Positions 32,800-43,121 of a stretch of 64,000 nt of DNA are shown here, piece after piece. Position numbers and translations under genes: made by a program. The notes under the pieces are model-generated. The model was not told where the DNA came from. It worked only from the letters and a program-made list of their open reading frames with translations, and searched no databases. The stretch is from Mastigamoeba balamuthi (Eukaryota; Evosea; Mastigamoebida; Mastigamoebidae), in assembly GCA_902651635.1 (NCBI GenBank), contig CACRSC010001923.1, forward strand, positions 713,977 to 777,976. Reading direction: 5' to 3'. Position 1 is the first letter of the stretch; every line of letters starts with the position of its first letter.

Positions 32800-33751
32800 A
32801 TGGCCGATCCTGTCGAGCCCACCGCCGCCCCAGCCGACGCCAGCAAGCCCGCAGGCCCGCCGGAACCCGACGCAGCGAGCGTCGCGCGGGCGCTGGAGCT
32901 GAAAAACGCGGGGAACGCGTCGTACGCGGGCGGCGACTACGCGGGGGCGGCGGAGCTCTACTCGCAGGCCCTCGGCGAGCTCGGGCTCGACCCCGCGGAC
33001 CCCCGCGTCACGGCCGACGCGCCCGCTGCCAGGGACGCCGCGGTGCTGCTGTCCAACAGGGCCGCGTGCTGGGTCGGGTTGGCCCGCAGCGACGACGCTG
33101 GTGCGCTCCCTCTGCGTCAGGGGAGGGTTTTCCCGATAAATATCCAGATAGGCGCGCGGTGTGAATCTGGTGAATCTGGTGATTCCGGCCAGGCGCAAAT
33201 CTGGTTATTTATCTGCAAATCTCGATTCCTGTTCCTCTGTTCTGTTTGCGTGGAAATGAGAGCAGTGCGTTGCTACCGGCTGCACAGCTGACAGGCGGAG
33301 GCGTGTGCGTGTGTGCCCAACACAGTTAAGGACTGCAGCAAGGCGCTCGAGGCGAACCCCGTGTACGAGAAGGCGCGGTGGAGGCGCGCAGGGGCGTACG
33401 AGGCGCTGGGCAAGGCACGCGAGGCGTCGGAGGACTACGCCAGGCTGGCCAAGGAGGCCCACGACGAGGCGGGCAGGGCCAGGGCGCAGGACGCCGTCCG
33501 CCGCCTCGAGCCCGCCGTCAAGGCCCAGCAGCAGAAGGAGATGGACGAGATGCTGGGTGCGCGTTGAACATCACGCATCTTCAACGAGGGCGTTCACTGA
33601 AGATGCACTTGCCATTCCAGGGAAGCTCAAGGAGCTGGGGAACGGGCTGCTGGGCAAGTTCGGGCTCAGCACCGACAACTTCAAGTTCGACAAGGACCCC
33701 AACACCGGGTCGTACAGCGTCCGCTTCGAGCAGGCGCCCTCGCCCAAATAG
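32800..33751 (+). CDS. TTC1: Tetratricopeptide repeat protein 1 (TTC1) orthologue
   Basis: Three exons (32800-33100, 33326-33556, 33621-33751), 220 aa. TPR motifs: [20 protein letters not shown] with [15 protein letters not shown], then [20 protein letters not shown]. The C-terminus is diagnostic: [20 protein letters not shown] followed by [20 protein letters not shown] matches the conserved TTC1 tail (GKLK-x-LGN...FGLST-x-NF). TTC1 is a cytosolic adaptor that binds Hsp90/Hsc70 and Ras-type or G-alpha proteins. It is shorter than the human protein (about 290 aa) because the acidic N-terminal region is reduced. Intron 1 contains the AATATCC-x-GAT-x-GGCGCGCG motif shared with the RRM gene. Confidence 0.9.
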
Positions 33752-33981
33752 AGCGCGCCTAGTGCCATTTCGCATGCCCATATCGGGGCACTCCAGATTC
33801 CACTGGATTCCTGGATTCTCGAAGATCCTGCTAGCCACCGGTATGCCCGATTCGAGATGTACCGGCACCAAGGGCCACGCTGCTGAATTCGGAAGATACT
33901 ATTTTTAAATTTCCTCTCTCGGCGACTACGAAAGCAGCACTTCGCACTGTCGCACCGCTGCGCGCGGCACGGACTCCCCCG

Positions 33982-36900
33982 ATGTCCTGGCCGCCTCTCT
34001 GGCCCCTGCTGGCGGTCCTGGCCGCCCTCGCACGCGAGGCCGCAGCCCAGACGCACGTCTCCCTGCCCACTTTGCCCCCCCGGAGGGCCGCAGTGCTCTT
34101 CTCTTCTCGCGGGGGCCCTGCACGCTATTTTTGCCCCTGCCTGAGCCCTCCTGCCGCGCTGGCGCTCCGCAGGCCTGCAGACGTCGAGCTGGGCGCCCTT
34201 GAGAGCGCCCGTCGCGTGTCGCTGCTGCTGCGCCCGCTCGCACACGTGCGCTGCCCCCCCCAGCGTCTCTGCGAGCGAATTTCGTCGCGTCTTGGCGCTG
34301 ACAGGCGGGCGCAGACCGCTGGCAACGTGGCCGGGGCGCTGGAGGCCCTGGACGGGGCCGGGCTCAGCGACGCCACGCAGCGCCTGGCGGGCCTCGCGTG
34401 CCACAGCGGCGCAGAGCCGTTCCTGTCGTCGGCCGGCCGCCTCAACTCGTCGGTCTTCTACGTCTCGCTGGCCGCCGCGGCCTCGTCGCCCCAGCCGCCC
34501 CTGCCCTCCTCGGGCGGCGCCTCGTGCGCGTGCCGCGCCGAGTGGCTGGCGTTCTGCAACGCGAGCGCGGGCGCTGCGGTGCGCGCGCTGCTGGGCGGCC
34601 CGCAGATGCCGTGCGACAGGGCCTGCGAGGTCCTCTGGGGCCTGCGCCTCAGCGCGCTGCTCGACCCCGTCGTCCGGCCCCTGCAGAGCCCCGGCGCCGG
34701 CCCTCCGCTGGCGCTCAGCCTGCGCTTCACGCGGGGCAACGGCAGCGCGCGCGCCGACTGGGGCCGCGTGTGGGCGTTGGCCCCGGGCGCCTCGGCCAGC
34801 GCGTCGTGCTGCGCGGGCAACTCGCAGAGCGCGCTGGTCTACCCGCGGGCGGCCGCCCTGGACCGCACGCCGAGGTGGTCGCGGGCCCACGCGGTCGCGC
34901 AGGAGCCCTGTGCGCTGCCGCTGCTGCCCTCGCTGCTGCCGTTGGCCCTCAGCTCACAGCCCACGGGCAGGTCCGGTGGTGACGCTGGGCGTGCCGCTCT
35001 ACAACGCCGCCGGGGAGCACATGGGCGGCGTCTACCTCGACCTCTCTCTCGACAGCGCCGCGGAGCAGGTCGTGGACGCGCTGGGGCCGCTGGATGCCTA
35101 CAGTGCGCTCAGCTCTGTGCCCCCGCTGCGGTTGTGTCTTCTGGGGCTCACGCGCGTTGCGCTCGCAGAGGGCCACAGCCTCGTGGTCGCCCCCGACGGG
35201 CAGGTTCTCTTCCACTCGGACGGCGCCGTCGCAGCGCTCTTCGGGGCTGCGCAGTGTCCCGGCGTAGTGTGCGACGTGAGCGACATCAACTGCTCGCTCC
35301 AGCTGGTGCGCACCTGCCTCTCCCCCTGGCGTGCTGTGCCTCTCATGCCCTCTTACGACTGCAACCGCCCTCTCCCCGCCAGGACACTTCCGCAGCTCAG
35401 CACTGCGTGCTGCGCGACTCGGAGGGGTCGAGGAGCTTCTTGGTGGTTCACCACCCGATCGCCGCCGTCAACTGGACGCTCGTGGCGTTTGTGCCCGAGA
35501 GCCAGCTCGAGGCCTCGAGTACCTTCTCTCTCTCTCTCTCTCGCTCTCTCTCGCTCTTGTGGTCGTTGGGGCTCACGCCCTCGCCGCAGGCTCGCACGCC
35601 CTCGCGATCATTCTGGGCGTCGTGCTCCCCGTCGTGGCGGTGGCCCCTGCGGTCGCCGCGCTCGTCGTGCTGGTGCGCTGCGTGAGGAGCCGAGTGAGGG
35701 TCGTCGCCGGCGGCGAGGAGGGGGCGCTGCAGTCGTCGATCGGCACGGTGGCGCAGGACGTCATCAAGAAGCTGATGGCGCTCAAGGACAGGCGCGGCGT
35801 GACGCCCGAGGACCGCATCGAGCTCAAGAAGATCGTCGCCCTCATCGCGTCGACCGACATCTTCAAGGACGTCGACCTCAAGCGCAGGCTCAGCCAGCTC
35901 CGTGCGGCCCCCCCCCTCCTCCTCCTCCTCCTCCTCCTCCTCGTCCTTCCCCTCGGGCGCGCGGGCTCAGCGGGGAGCCGGTCTCGCAGAGGTCGAGACG
36001 GACGTCGGCGACTACCTCGTCGACTTCCTCGTGTCGACGGGGGCTGAGGGCGAGCTCTCGTCGTCGCTCAAGCAGGCCATCGGCCAGCTGCCCTCCAAGT
36101 CGCCCGCGCCCGCGCCAGGGGCCGCCGCGCAGCGCGAGGTGTCGGCCGCGGAGATCGAGGTGGAGGAGATCATCGAGTTCGCGCGGCACAGGCTGCTGGT
36201 CGTGCTCGACGGCCGCGAGGTGACGATCAACTCGTGGGAGTTCGACGTCGGGCAGATACCGCTGCCCGAGGGCCACTCGCTCTTCGAGGTCATCGGCGTC
36301 GCGCTGCTCAACGAGCTCGACATCATCAGCATGTACAAGTTCCCGCGCTGCAAGCTCTACGCGTTCCTGCAGGCGCTCGACCGCGGCTACAACGACGTGC
36401 CGTTCCACAACAGCGCGCACGCGGCCGACGTCGCGCAGGCGATGCACTACCTCGTCAGCGCCTGCACCGTCATCTCCTTCACGCCCCTCGAGCGCCTCGC
36501 AGCCGTCGTCGCCGCGCTGGCCCACGACTACGGCCACCCGGGAGTCAACAACGTGAGTAGAGAAAGAGAGAAGAGAGCCCTCCCCCAGCCTCGACTGACG
36601 GGCACCATGTCCCCGCACAGAACTACCTGCAGGCGACGCTGGACCCCCTGTACATACAGTACAACGGCTCCAGCGTGCTGGAGAGCATGCACAGCTCAGA
36701 GGCGATGAAGCTGCTGTTCGCGCGCGACAACAACTTCGTCGCGGGGCGGATGCTCAACGAGGAGGTGGCCGAGCTGCACCGGCTGGTCTCGCAGATGATC
36801 CTGGCGACGGACATGTCGCGGCACCTCGAGATCACGTCCAAGTTTGCAGCGCGCGTGTCGTCGGGCATGCTCGACGCGGCCAACAAGGCCGACAGGCTCC

Positions 36901-37348
36901 TCGTGCTGCAGATGCTCATCAAGATGGCCGACGTCTCCAACCCCGCGAGGCGCTGGGACATCTGCTTCCGCTGGGCCAACAAGGTCTCGGACGAGTTCTT
37001 CGACCGTGAGTCTCCGCTCTCTTCCCTTGCCAGCAGAGCCTTGCGCTGACGGGGACGGGCACAGAGGGAGACAAGGAGAGGAGCAAGGGGCTGACGGTGT
37101 CGCCGTTCATGGACAGGGCGAGCACCGAGCTGCACAAGTGCCAGAGCGCGTTCATCCAGTTTGTGGTGCAGCCGATGCTGGAGCTGGTGGTGCGCGTGTG
37201 CCCCGCCACGGAGATCACTCTGGGCGCACACCTCGCCGCCAACGCTGACAGGTGGCGAGGATACTCTGCGCACGCGCTGCCCTGGCTGAGCAAGGTCGCG
37301 GGGCTGGTCTCGTCAGCCTCGAGCCTCAAGCTAACTAGTAGAAAATGA
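33982..37348 (+). CDS. Receptor-type 3',5'-cyclic-nucleotide phosphodiesterase (Cache + TM + PDEase_I)
   Basis: Eight exons (33982-34245, 34315-34909, 34971-35305, 35383-35518, 35590-35901, 35990-36552, 36621-37005, 37065-37348), 957 aa. A signal peptide (PLWPLLAVLAALAREAAAQ) is followed by about 420 extracellular residues with a dCache-like strand set (VVTLGVPLYNAAGEHMGGVY). One membrane helix comes next (ALAIILGVVLPVVAVAPAVA). The cytosolic C-terminal catalytic domain has the metal-binding HD motifs FHNSAHAADVAQAMHYLV and LAHDYGHPGVNN, then YNGSSVLESMHSSEA, MADVSNPARRWD and the substrate-site FFDQGDKERSKGL. It therefore should hydrolyse cAMP and/or cGMP under control of an external ligand. 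An extra small intron in exon 1 (34082-34170) is possible. The last 33 codons lie inside the inverted duplication. Confidence 0.9.
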
Positions 37349-40300
37349 CGTCTCTTAACAACGCCCGCCAGCTGTTTGTACTCTGCCCCTCTTTTCGGAT
37401 GCGAGCGTGTGTGTGGGAAGCCCACGCGATAATAACAAGCTTCTCTGATCAGGCAGGCAGGTAGTTGCGCCTCGACGACAATGATTCTATTACGGTTTAT
37501 GGCGCATGTGGCCTCAATGGGGATGCAGTTGGCACAGGACAGAGCAGGGCAGAGGCGGGGGGAAAGAGGCCACCGAGAAAACCCCCACGCCTATTGCGCT
37601 CTTCCTGGTCGCAGGTGGCCGCCTCGGGGATGACTGACGTGCTCGACGACCGACGACACGAGTTCAGGGTAAATGGAACGACAGTAGGACGTGAAGGCAA
37701 CGAACGACGACGGCACGACCGAAACAGCACGTGGACGAAATCGAACGTGTGCAAGCAAGCAGTACGGCGTGTGGCGACGACGATAGAGCGCGACGACGGG
37801 GGCCGGGATGAACGCCGAGGATGCAGAAAACGACTCGCGCTCGCGCGAGGGTTAGAAATGTGAGGAAGAAACCGTTCAACAATCAAGGGGAAAATGAGGG
37901 CAGGCGAGGGAGAGATGGGTCAAGCCCCGAGACACAGACGAGTCCAGGACGACCAGAGCACGGGCAACTCGAGGGGCACAGCGCCGCGACGCAGATGAGG
38001 GCGACGAGGATGTTGTCCAACACGCCAGGAGCAGGGCGTTGGCGCGTTTGTGTGTCGTTCGCATGCCGACGTGGAAAGACTGCGTCAGTCGCTGCCCATG
38101 CGCATCCCCCTCGCTGTCGGACCCACCGCCCATTTGCTCCCTGCGGCACGGCGGAGGGCTCATTGTGTCAGCAGCGGCGCACAGAGGCGAGAACAATTGA
38201 ACAGATCGGCAAAAAGAGATCGGGAAAAGGAGGGAAAAGAAGGAGGCGAGGGGGGAAAGAGAGGGAGGCAGAGCGCACGGCACGTTGGACAGGCCGATGG
38301 CGAGCCGCGCGACCTCGGCAGCGCCGCGGAGCGTCGCGGGCGAGGACTCCGGGTGACCTCCGAACCACGATCTCCCCCCCACACACGGTTGAGAGATCCC
38401 CCCGCGACCTCGGTGTGACGCGCCCCTCCAGGCAGGTCCCGCGGCCACCCTCCATACCCCTTGCCTTCGCAGTAGGGCAGCGCCCCTGCAGACGCAGGGC
38501 CAGAGGTTCCCCGACGCGGCAGGGAGCACAGCCGGTTTCCCACCCTTCAGGTCACTGCGCAGCACGAGAAGCACGCGCGGGGGCGGGGGGTCAGCGGGGA
38601 ATTACCAAGGGGCGCCAAAGCCATACGCGCGCCGCCGGCAGATTCAATTCAAACTCCAATCACGCTGCCGATCGGGACTCGGGCGCGCGCGCACAGAGGG
38701 GCAAAGGGCACCAGGGAGGGGGCTCTTGGGCACGGAGAGGGGACGAATTTCGGAGGTAAAGGCCGGGGGGAGTATCAGAGAGCGCGCGGACGCACAGAAT
38801 CGCGGAGCAGGCTGGAGGCTGGGTGATGTTCTGTGCGGGCGCGGCCCCCGGCAGAGCCTCCTGCGAGACACGCCTGGGGCGTTGGCGTGCGCCCGCGCCA
38901 TAGCCGCTGGTCCTTGGCGACCGCAGCAGTGGCATCGAGGCGAGCAGTGTGTTTGCTTGGCGTCGCCTTTGATAAAAACAAAGTGCGGCCCGGCCGATTC
39001 GTGGAGACGCTGCTGCCGCAGAAGTCGCCAACAAAAAACGCTGCCGCGGCGCACCCCGAATGGCGTCATCGCTGACGTGTTGCAGCGGCTATTCGGCAGC
39101 CAAGCGGCGCGAAGAAAGGCGATGTTGAACGATCGATATCGCGCTCGGGTCTGTTGACCTCCGGATTTTCGGCACTTTGGCCAAAATCTTGAAAACAAGC
39201 ATTTTGCGAGCAGAGTGCGCACACGCAGGAGCCCAAGGCACCACCGAGCACCGGGAACCGTTCCGCACCACACCATCTGGGGGTGTTCTGCCACTCACTG
39301 GGGCTGCCCATTGTCCGCAGACGATGACGAAGAGGGGGAAGAACAGCAGCCTCTCGGGAAAGCGCCCGAGAAGCACCGAGCCCAATGGCATGCCTCCCGG
39401 CGAGACTGTGCTGGACAGGCTGCTCCTCATAGTGCCCTTCTTGAGCACCGTGGCCCTCTGCGCGTACTCTCAGACGTGCAAGGCGATCCACGCCAAGTGC
39501 CTCCAGGAGACTGAGCGCCGGAAGGAGGTCCGGCTCCAGGGTCTCCACAACCCGGCACTGGCACTCACGCGCCTGGTTGCATACCCACCCCTGCGCTCGA
39601 CGACATCTTTGATAATCGACTTTGGTATGGCGTGTCTGCGCATTCAGTTCTCACGATGGTCCATCGAATGCAGGTGAAACAGCCAGCCTCAAGCCAGTGT
39701 CTGGAGCTGTGCTCGCCTCTCTCTGCCAGGCTGCCCCTGCTCTCAGAGTCCTCGACCTCGGTCCTCTGGTGATGGCCTCTGGAGCTCCCTCTTACCTCGC
39801 TCAGCTCTGCAACGAGAAGCCGGAGCTCTTGGGGTCGCTGGAGGCGCTGAGTCTGGCGTCCCCCGCGCGGGGTGACATCTCCGAGTACGAGCTGCTTGCT
39901 CAGGCCCTCGTCTGGAACTGCTCGGCGCTGAGCTCTCTGACCGTCCGAGGCAGCAGCGGTGGTCTCTGGGACAGCACCGCTGCCGGGGATGCGCTGTGCT
40001 CTGGCATTCGCTCTGCCTTGGAGACAGCGTGCCTGCCTCAAGGCGGTCCCCAGCCCGAGGACCCGTGCGAGGAGGAGGAGCAGGAGAGGGACAGGAGGGC
40101 CGCTGTGGCGAGTTCTTTCCCATCGAGGCTGAGGGCTTTCGACTGCGGAGCCTCTGTCGTGGCATTCGCTGGCTTCGCGCGGGACGTGGGCGACATCTTG
40201 GGCGCTGCCCAGGAGCACGAGGAACCAGAGCCACAGCCGCTCCCCCACCTCGAGGTTGTGGGGCTCAAGAGGCAGCGTCGCACGCCGTGGTCCGACGTGG

Positions 40301-40420
40301 TGAGCAGCTGCACTGCGATCGCTGGCACGTGCCCCGCCCTGGCAACACTGAGGACCGAGTCCGTGGGCATCGCCTACTGCCTGAGAGAGCACCTTCCCCG
40401 TCTCGCGTGCCTGGGGCTTC
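37249..40420 (+). repeat. Inverted duplication, left arm
   Basis: Starts within the last phosphodiesterase exon and ends near the end of the F-box/LRR-like gene. It matches 42283-45192 in reverse orientation with many long identical blocks, for example the PDE tail, the purine-rich tract at about 38200-38280 and the block around 39010-39160. The non-LRR part (37349-39323) contains long overlapping open frames on both strands but no recognisable domain or splice model. Confidence 0.93.
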
Positions 40421-40482
40421 CAGACGGGGCTGCGGCAGGCGAGCCGGGCGGAGAGGAGGGCCACAGGGAGAACCCAGGGTGA
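39324..40482 (+). CDS. F-box/LRR-like protein (tentative)
   Basis: Two exons (39324-39624, 39674-40482) with a 49-nt GT-AG intron encode 369 aa. The N-terminal block LLIVPFLSTVALCAYSQTCK AIH is reminiscent of an F-box-like helical motif. Leucine-rich repeats follow: APALRVLDLGPLV, LLGSLEALSLASPARGD, CSALSSLTVRG, LPHLEVVGLKRQR and HLPRLACLGLPDG. If so, it would be a substrate receptor for an SCF-type ubiquitin ligase, but the F-box assignment is weak. An acidic EEEEQERDRR linker splits the repeats. The last codons lie just beyond the left arm of the inverted duplication. A decayed copy sits in the right arm. Confidence 0.55.
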
Positions 40483-41029
40483 ACAAGTGAACAGGGGGGT
40501 GACGGAACCCGGTCCTCTTTTGCCTCGTTTTCTTGAGCTGAGTAGCTGAGAGCGACCGTGAATCTGCCGCAGACGGAATCTCGCAGAGATTTCCGTGGGC
40601 TCTCCTGCGACACGAAGTTCCGCGGAAAGTGATTTCTGTGAACTCTTCCGCCACAGGTGACTGTCGCTGGTTGGGATCCCGCTCTGGGAGTGCGCCCCGA
40701 TTCTTCTTCCACTCGCGATCGTGGAGGTCGGTGTATGCCGATCCGACATTGTGGCATTCAGGGGGCATCCAGCACATCGATTTACTTAACTCATCTGTCA
40801 CGTAGCCGCAGCAGCAGCATGCGACACCTCATCACGTCCTCCTGTGTGCGTTCTCTCTGTCATGGGAACTGCGAACGGTCTGCAGGGAAGAATGGCCTTT
40901 TCTTCTTTTCTTCTTTTCCGCTGTTCTTCCTGGAAGGATGCAACGTATCTTGTCGTTTTCCGATTTCCAGTCTTGCGGTCATGCCCTTTCTCATTTCTCA
41001 TTTCTCATATCTGCATCACACAAGTGAAG
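40483..41029. other. Spacer before the first two-span membrane protein gene
   Basis: Probably contains exon 1 and intron 1 of the 41030 gene, but no start fitting the required phase 2 could be chosen. The 3' part (CTGCATCACACAAGTGAAG at the acceptor) is nearly identical to the equivalent site of the second copy at 45480-45497. Confidence 0.4.
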
Positions 41030-41817
41030 ACACTGCTCCTTGATCGAAACCGATGGGAGCAGTGCTTGGAAGAGTCGCCCCGGGGTTCGCCTATATCGTG
41101 TCGGCGATGAGAGCCTGCAGGGCCCACCTGGACGTCGAACAGCCTGCGCAGAATCAACAGGAGGAGGAGTTCCCACGAGGTATTCAAAATCAGGACATCT
41201 CACATTCACTGCCGCCCCTGATGCACTACAAGGCGACGGCGGCAAGCGCATCATACGGCTACATGTCACCAATTCCATGGAGCTCTTCGTCATGCACGAC
41301 CCGAGACCGCTGCTGCGCAAGGCCCTCCGCGACAATTGTACTTGAGGAATTTGGTATTCAATATCACTAATAGTGCTTCGCAGTTGAGCACTACATCGTC
41401 GAGAGCGTAAACGAGCTCGGCGGACCTGATAGGTGCCGCATAGAGGTCCTGCTCCTCGACGGCAACAATGCGGGGATGATACCAATGGCACTGCAAAACT
41501 GGTTCAAGTACCGAGAGCAGCAGAAGAGGCACGAGCTGCACGCGATGTTCACCAGAGGACTCGTGACACTGTTAGTGAGCACAATACTTCTCGCAGTGCT
41601 TCTGGTGGCTGCTACGGAATTCGGGCTCCTCTCGAGATTCGCGAAAGAGCATGCACCGCTCGTCGACATCGGGGTGCAGTGGCTGACAATCGCGGGATGG
41701 ATCGCACTCTGGGAACCCATCACGCTCTTCTTTCACTCGTGGAGGCCAGTGCGCGCTGAAATGGTCGCGTTTAGGGGCATCATGGCGATGGAGACAGCAG
41801 TCAGGGCCCTCAACTAG
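41030..41817 (+). CDS. Orphan two-span membrane protein, copy 1 (5' exon not located)
   Basis: Two exons are clear: 41030-41337 and 41384-41817, joined by a 46-nt GT-AG intron at the same position and phase as in copy 2 (45203-46360). Conserved blocks with copy 2 are DALQGDGGKRIIRLHV, ELFVMHDPRPLLRKAL, FEHYIVE...LGGPDRC, then two membrane helices (LVTLLVSTILLAVLLVAATE and DIGVQWLTIAGWIALWEPIT) and SWRPVRAEMVAFRGI. The soluble N-terminal half is predicted to face the cytosol, with a basic Arg/Lys/His strip before helix 1. The last helix recalls bacterial small membrane proteins with a GW-x-A-x-W-x-PI motif (from memory). No function known. It lies in the spacer of the inverted duplication. Confidence 0.65.
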
Positions 41818-42282
41818 AAACTCAAGATTTGTGAGATAGCGAGTGAGCCACTGTAATGTACTTCTACTTCGGTTTTCCTTTGTGCATCACCCAAAATGCA
41901 GTTCCAACAACGTGAAGAGGTGCTGGTAGCCAATTGATTCATCTCAAGCGAGATTTTTTGTCAACTGCTGTTGGAATGGAAGACTGAACTGCGGAGGGTT
42001 CAGGACCCTTTGGGGCAGAAGATGTGCCATAACGCCCAGAGGCGTCGCCAGTCTGATGTCAGCCGAATGCCCCGACGGCCATACAGACAGTAGTCAGTTC
42101 GCTACTGATTGACATCATCTGTGGCGACTCTCGGGTGAGTAGAAATCAGAGGTAATGTTGTTTTATAGAACTTGGAGAATGACCTCCGAACTGCAATGTA
42201 GTTTAGTGTAGGTCATTCTCGCCTTCCTCTGTTAGTATTGAGGTACACATATTTTTCCAACTCAGCACAAGAAACGTCCACA
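41818..42282. other. Spacer between copy 1 and the right arm
   Basis: Presumed 3' untranslated region plus unassigned sequence with moderately lower GC. No gene seen. Confidence 0.4.
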
Positions 42283-43121
42283 GTTGGGTGAGATGCCCCA
42301 GGCACGCGAGGCGGGGAAGATGCTCGCTCAGGCAGAGGGCGATGCCCACATACTCAGTCCTCACTGTTTCCAGGGAAAGGCACGTGTCCGCGATCACAGT
42401 GCTGCTGTTCACTACGTCGGACCACTGCGTGTGTCGCTGCCTCATGATCCCCAGAACCTCGAGGTGGTGGCTCTGGTTCTTCACGCTCCCAAATATGACA
42501 TCCACGTTCTCGAGCAGTCACAGAGCTCAAGTGCCGGGCAGTTCCAGACGAGGGCCTGAGCAAGCAGCGCACACTCGGAGATGTCATCCTGTGCGGGGGA
42601 CGCGAGACTCAGCGCCTGAAGTGACCCCAAATGCACCGGCTTCTCGTTGCAGAGCTGAGGGAGCTCCAGAGGCCATCACCAGAGGGCCGAGGTCGAGGAC
42701 TCTGAGAGCAGGGGCAGCCTGGCAGAGAGAGGCGAGCACAGCTCCAGACACTGGCTTGAGGCAGGCTGTTTCACCTGCATTCGATGGACCATCGTGAGAA
42801 CTGAATGCGCATACATCATACCAAAGTCGATTATCACGGCTGTCGTCGAGCGCAGGGGTGGGTATGCAACCAGGCGTGTGAGTGCCAGCGCCGGGTTGTG
42901 GAGACCTCCTTCCGGCGCTCAGTCTCCTTGAGGCATTCGGCGTGGATCGCCTTGCACGTCTGAGAGTACGCGCAGAGGGCCACGGTGCTCAAGAAGGGCA
43001 CTATGAGGAGCAGCCTGTCCAGCACAGTCTCGCCGGGAGGCATGCCATTGGGCTCGGTGCTTCTCTGGCGCTTTTCCTTGGGCTTGTTCCTCGCAGGCGT
43101 CCGTGCACCCCTCTTCGTCAT
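42283..43121 (-). pseudogene. Decayed copy of the F-box/LRR-like gene
   Basis: Reverse-orientation copy of 39324-40420. Two small deletions relative to the intact copy (about 13 nt after RRKEV and about 11 nt further on) break and later restore the frame. A larger deletion removes the region around the acidic linker. The product would stop shortly after the first deletion. The N-terminal LLLIVPFLSTVALCAYSQTC block is unchanged. Confidence 0.8.

Noticed and set aside
37821-38759. A 312-codon basic open frame (and its partner in the right arm) as a gene
   Set aside because: It is Arg/Ser/Gly-rich without domains, overlaps equally long frames on the other strand, and the right-arm copy differs by frameshifting indels. 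More likely a composition effect in purine-rich DNA.
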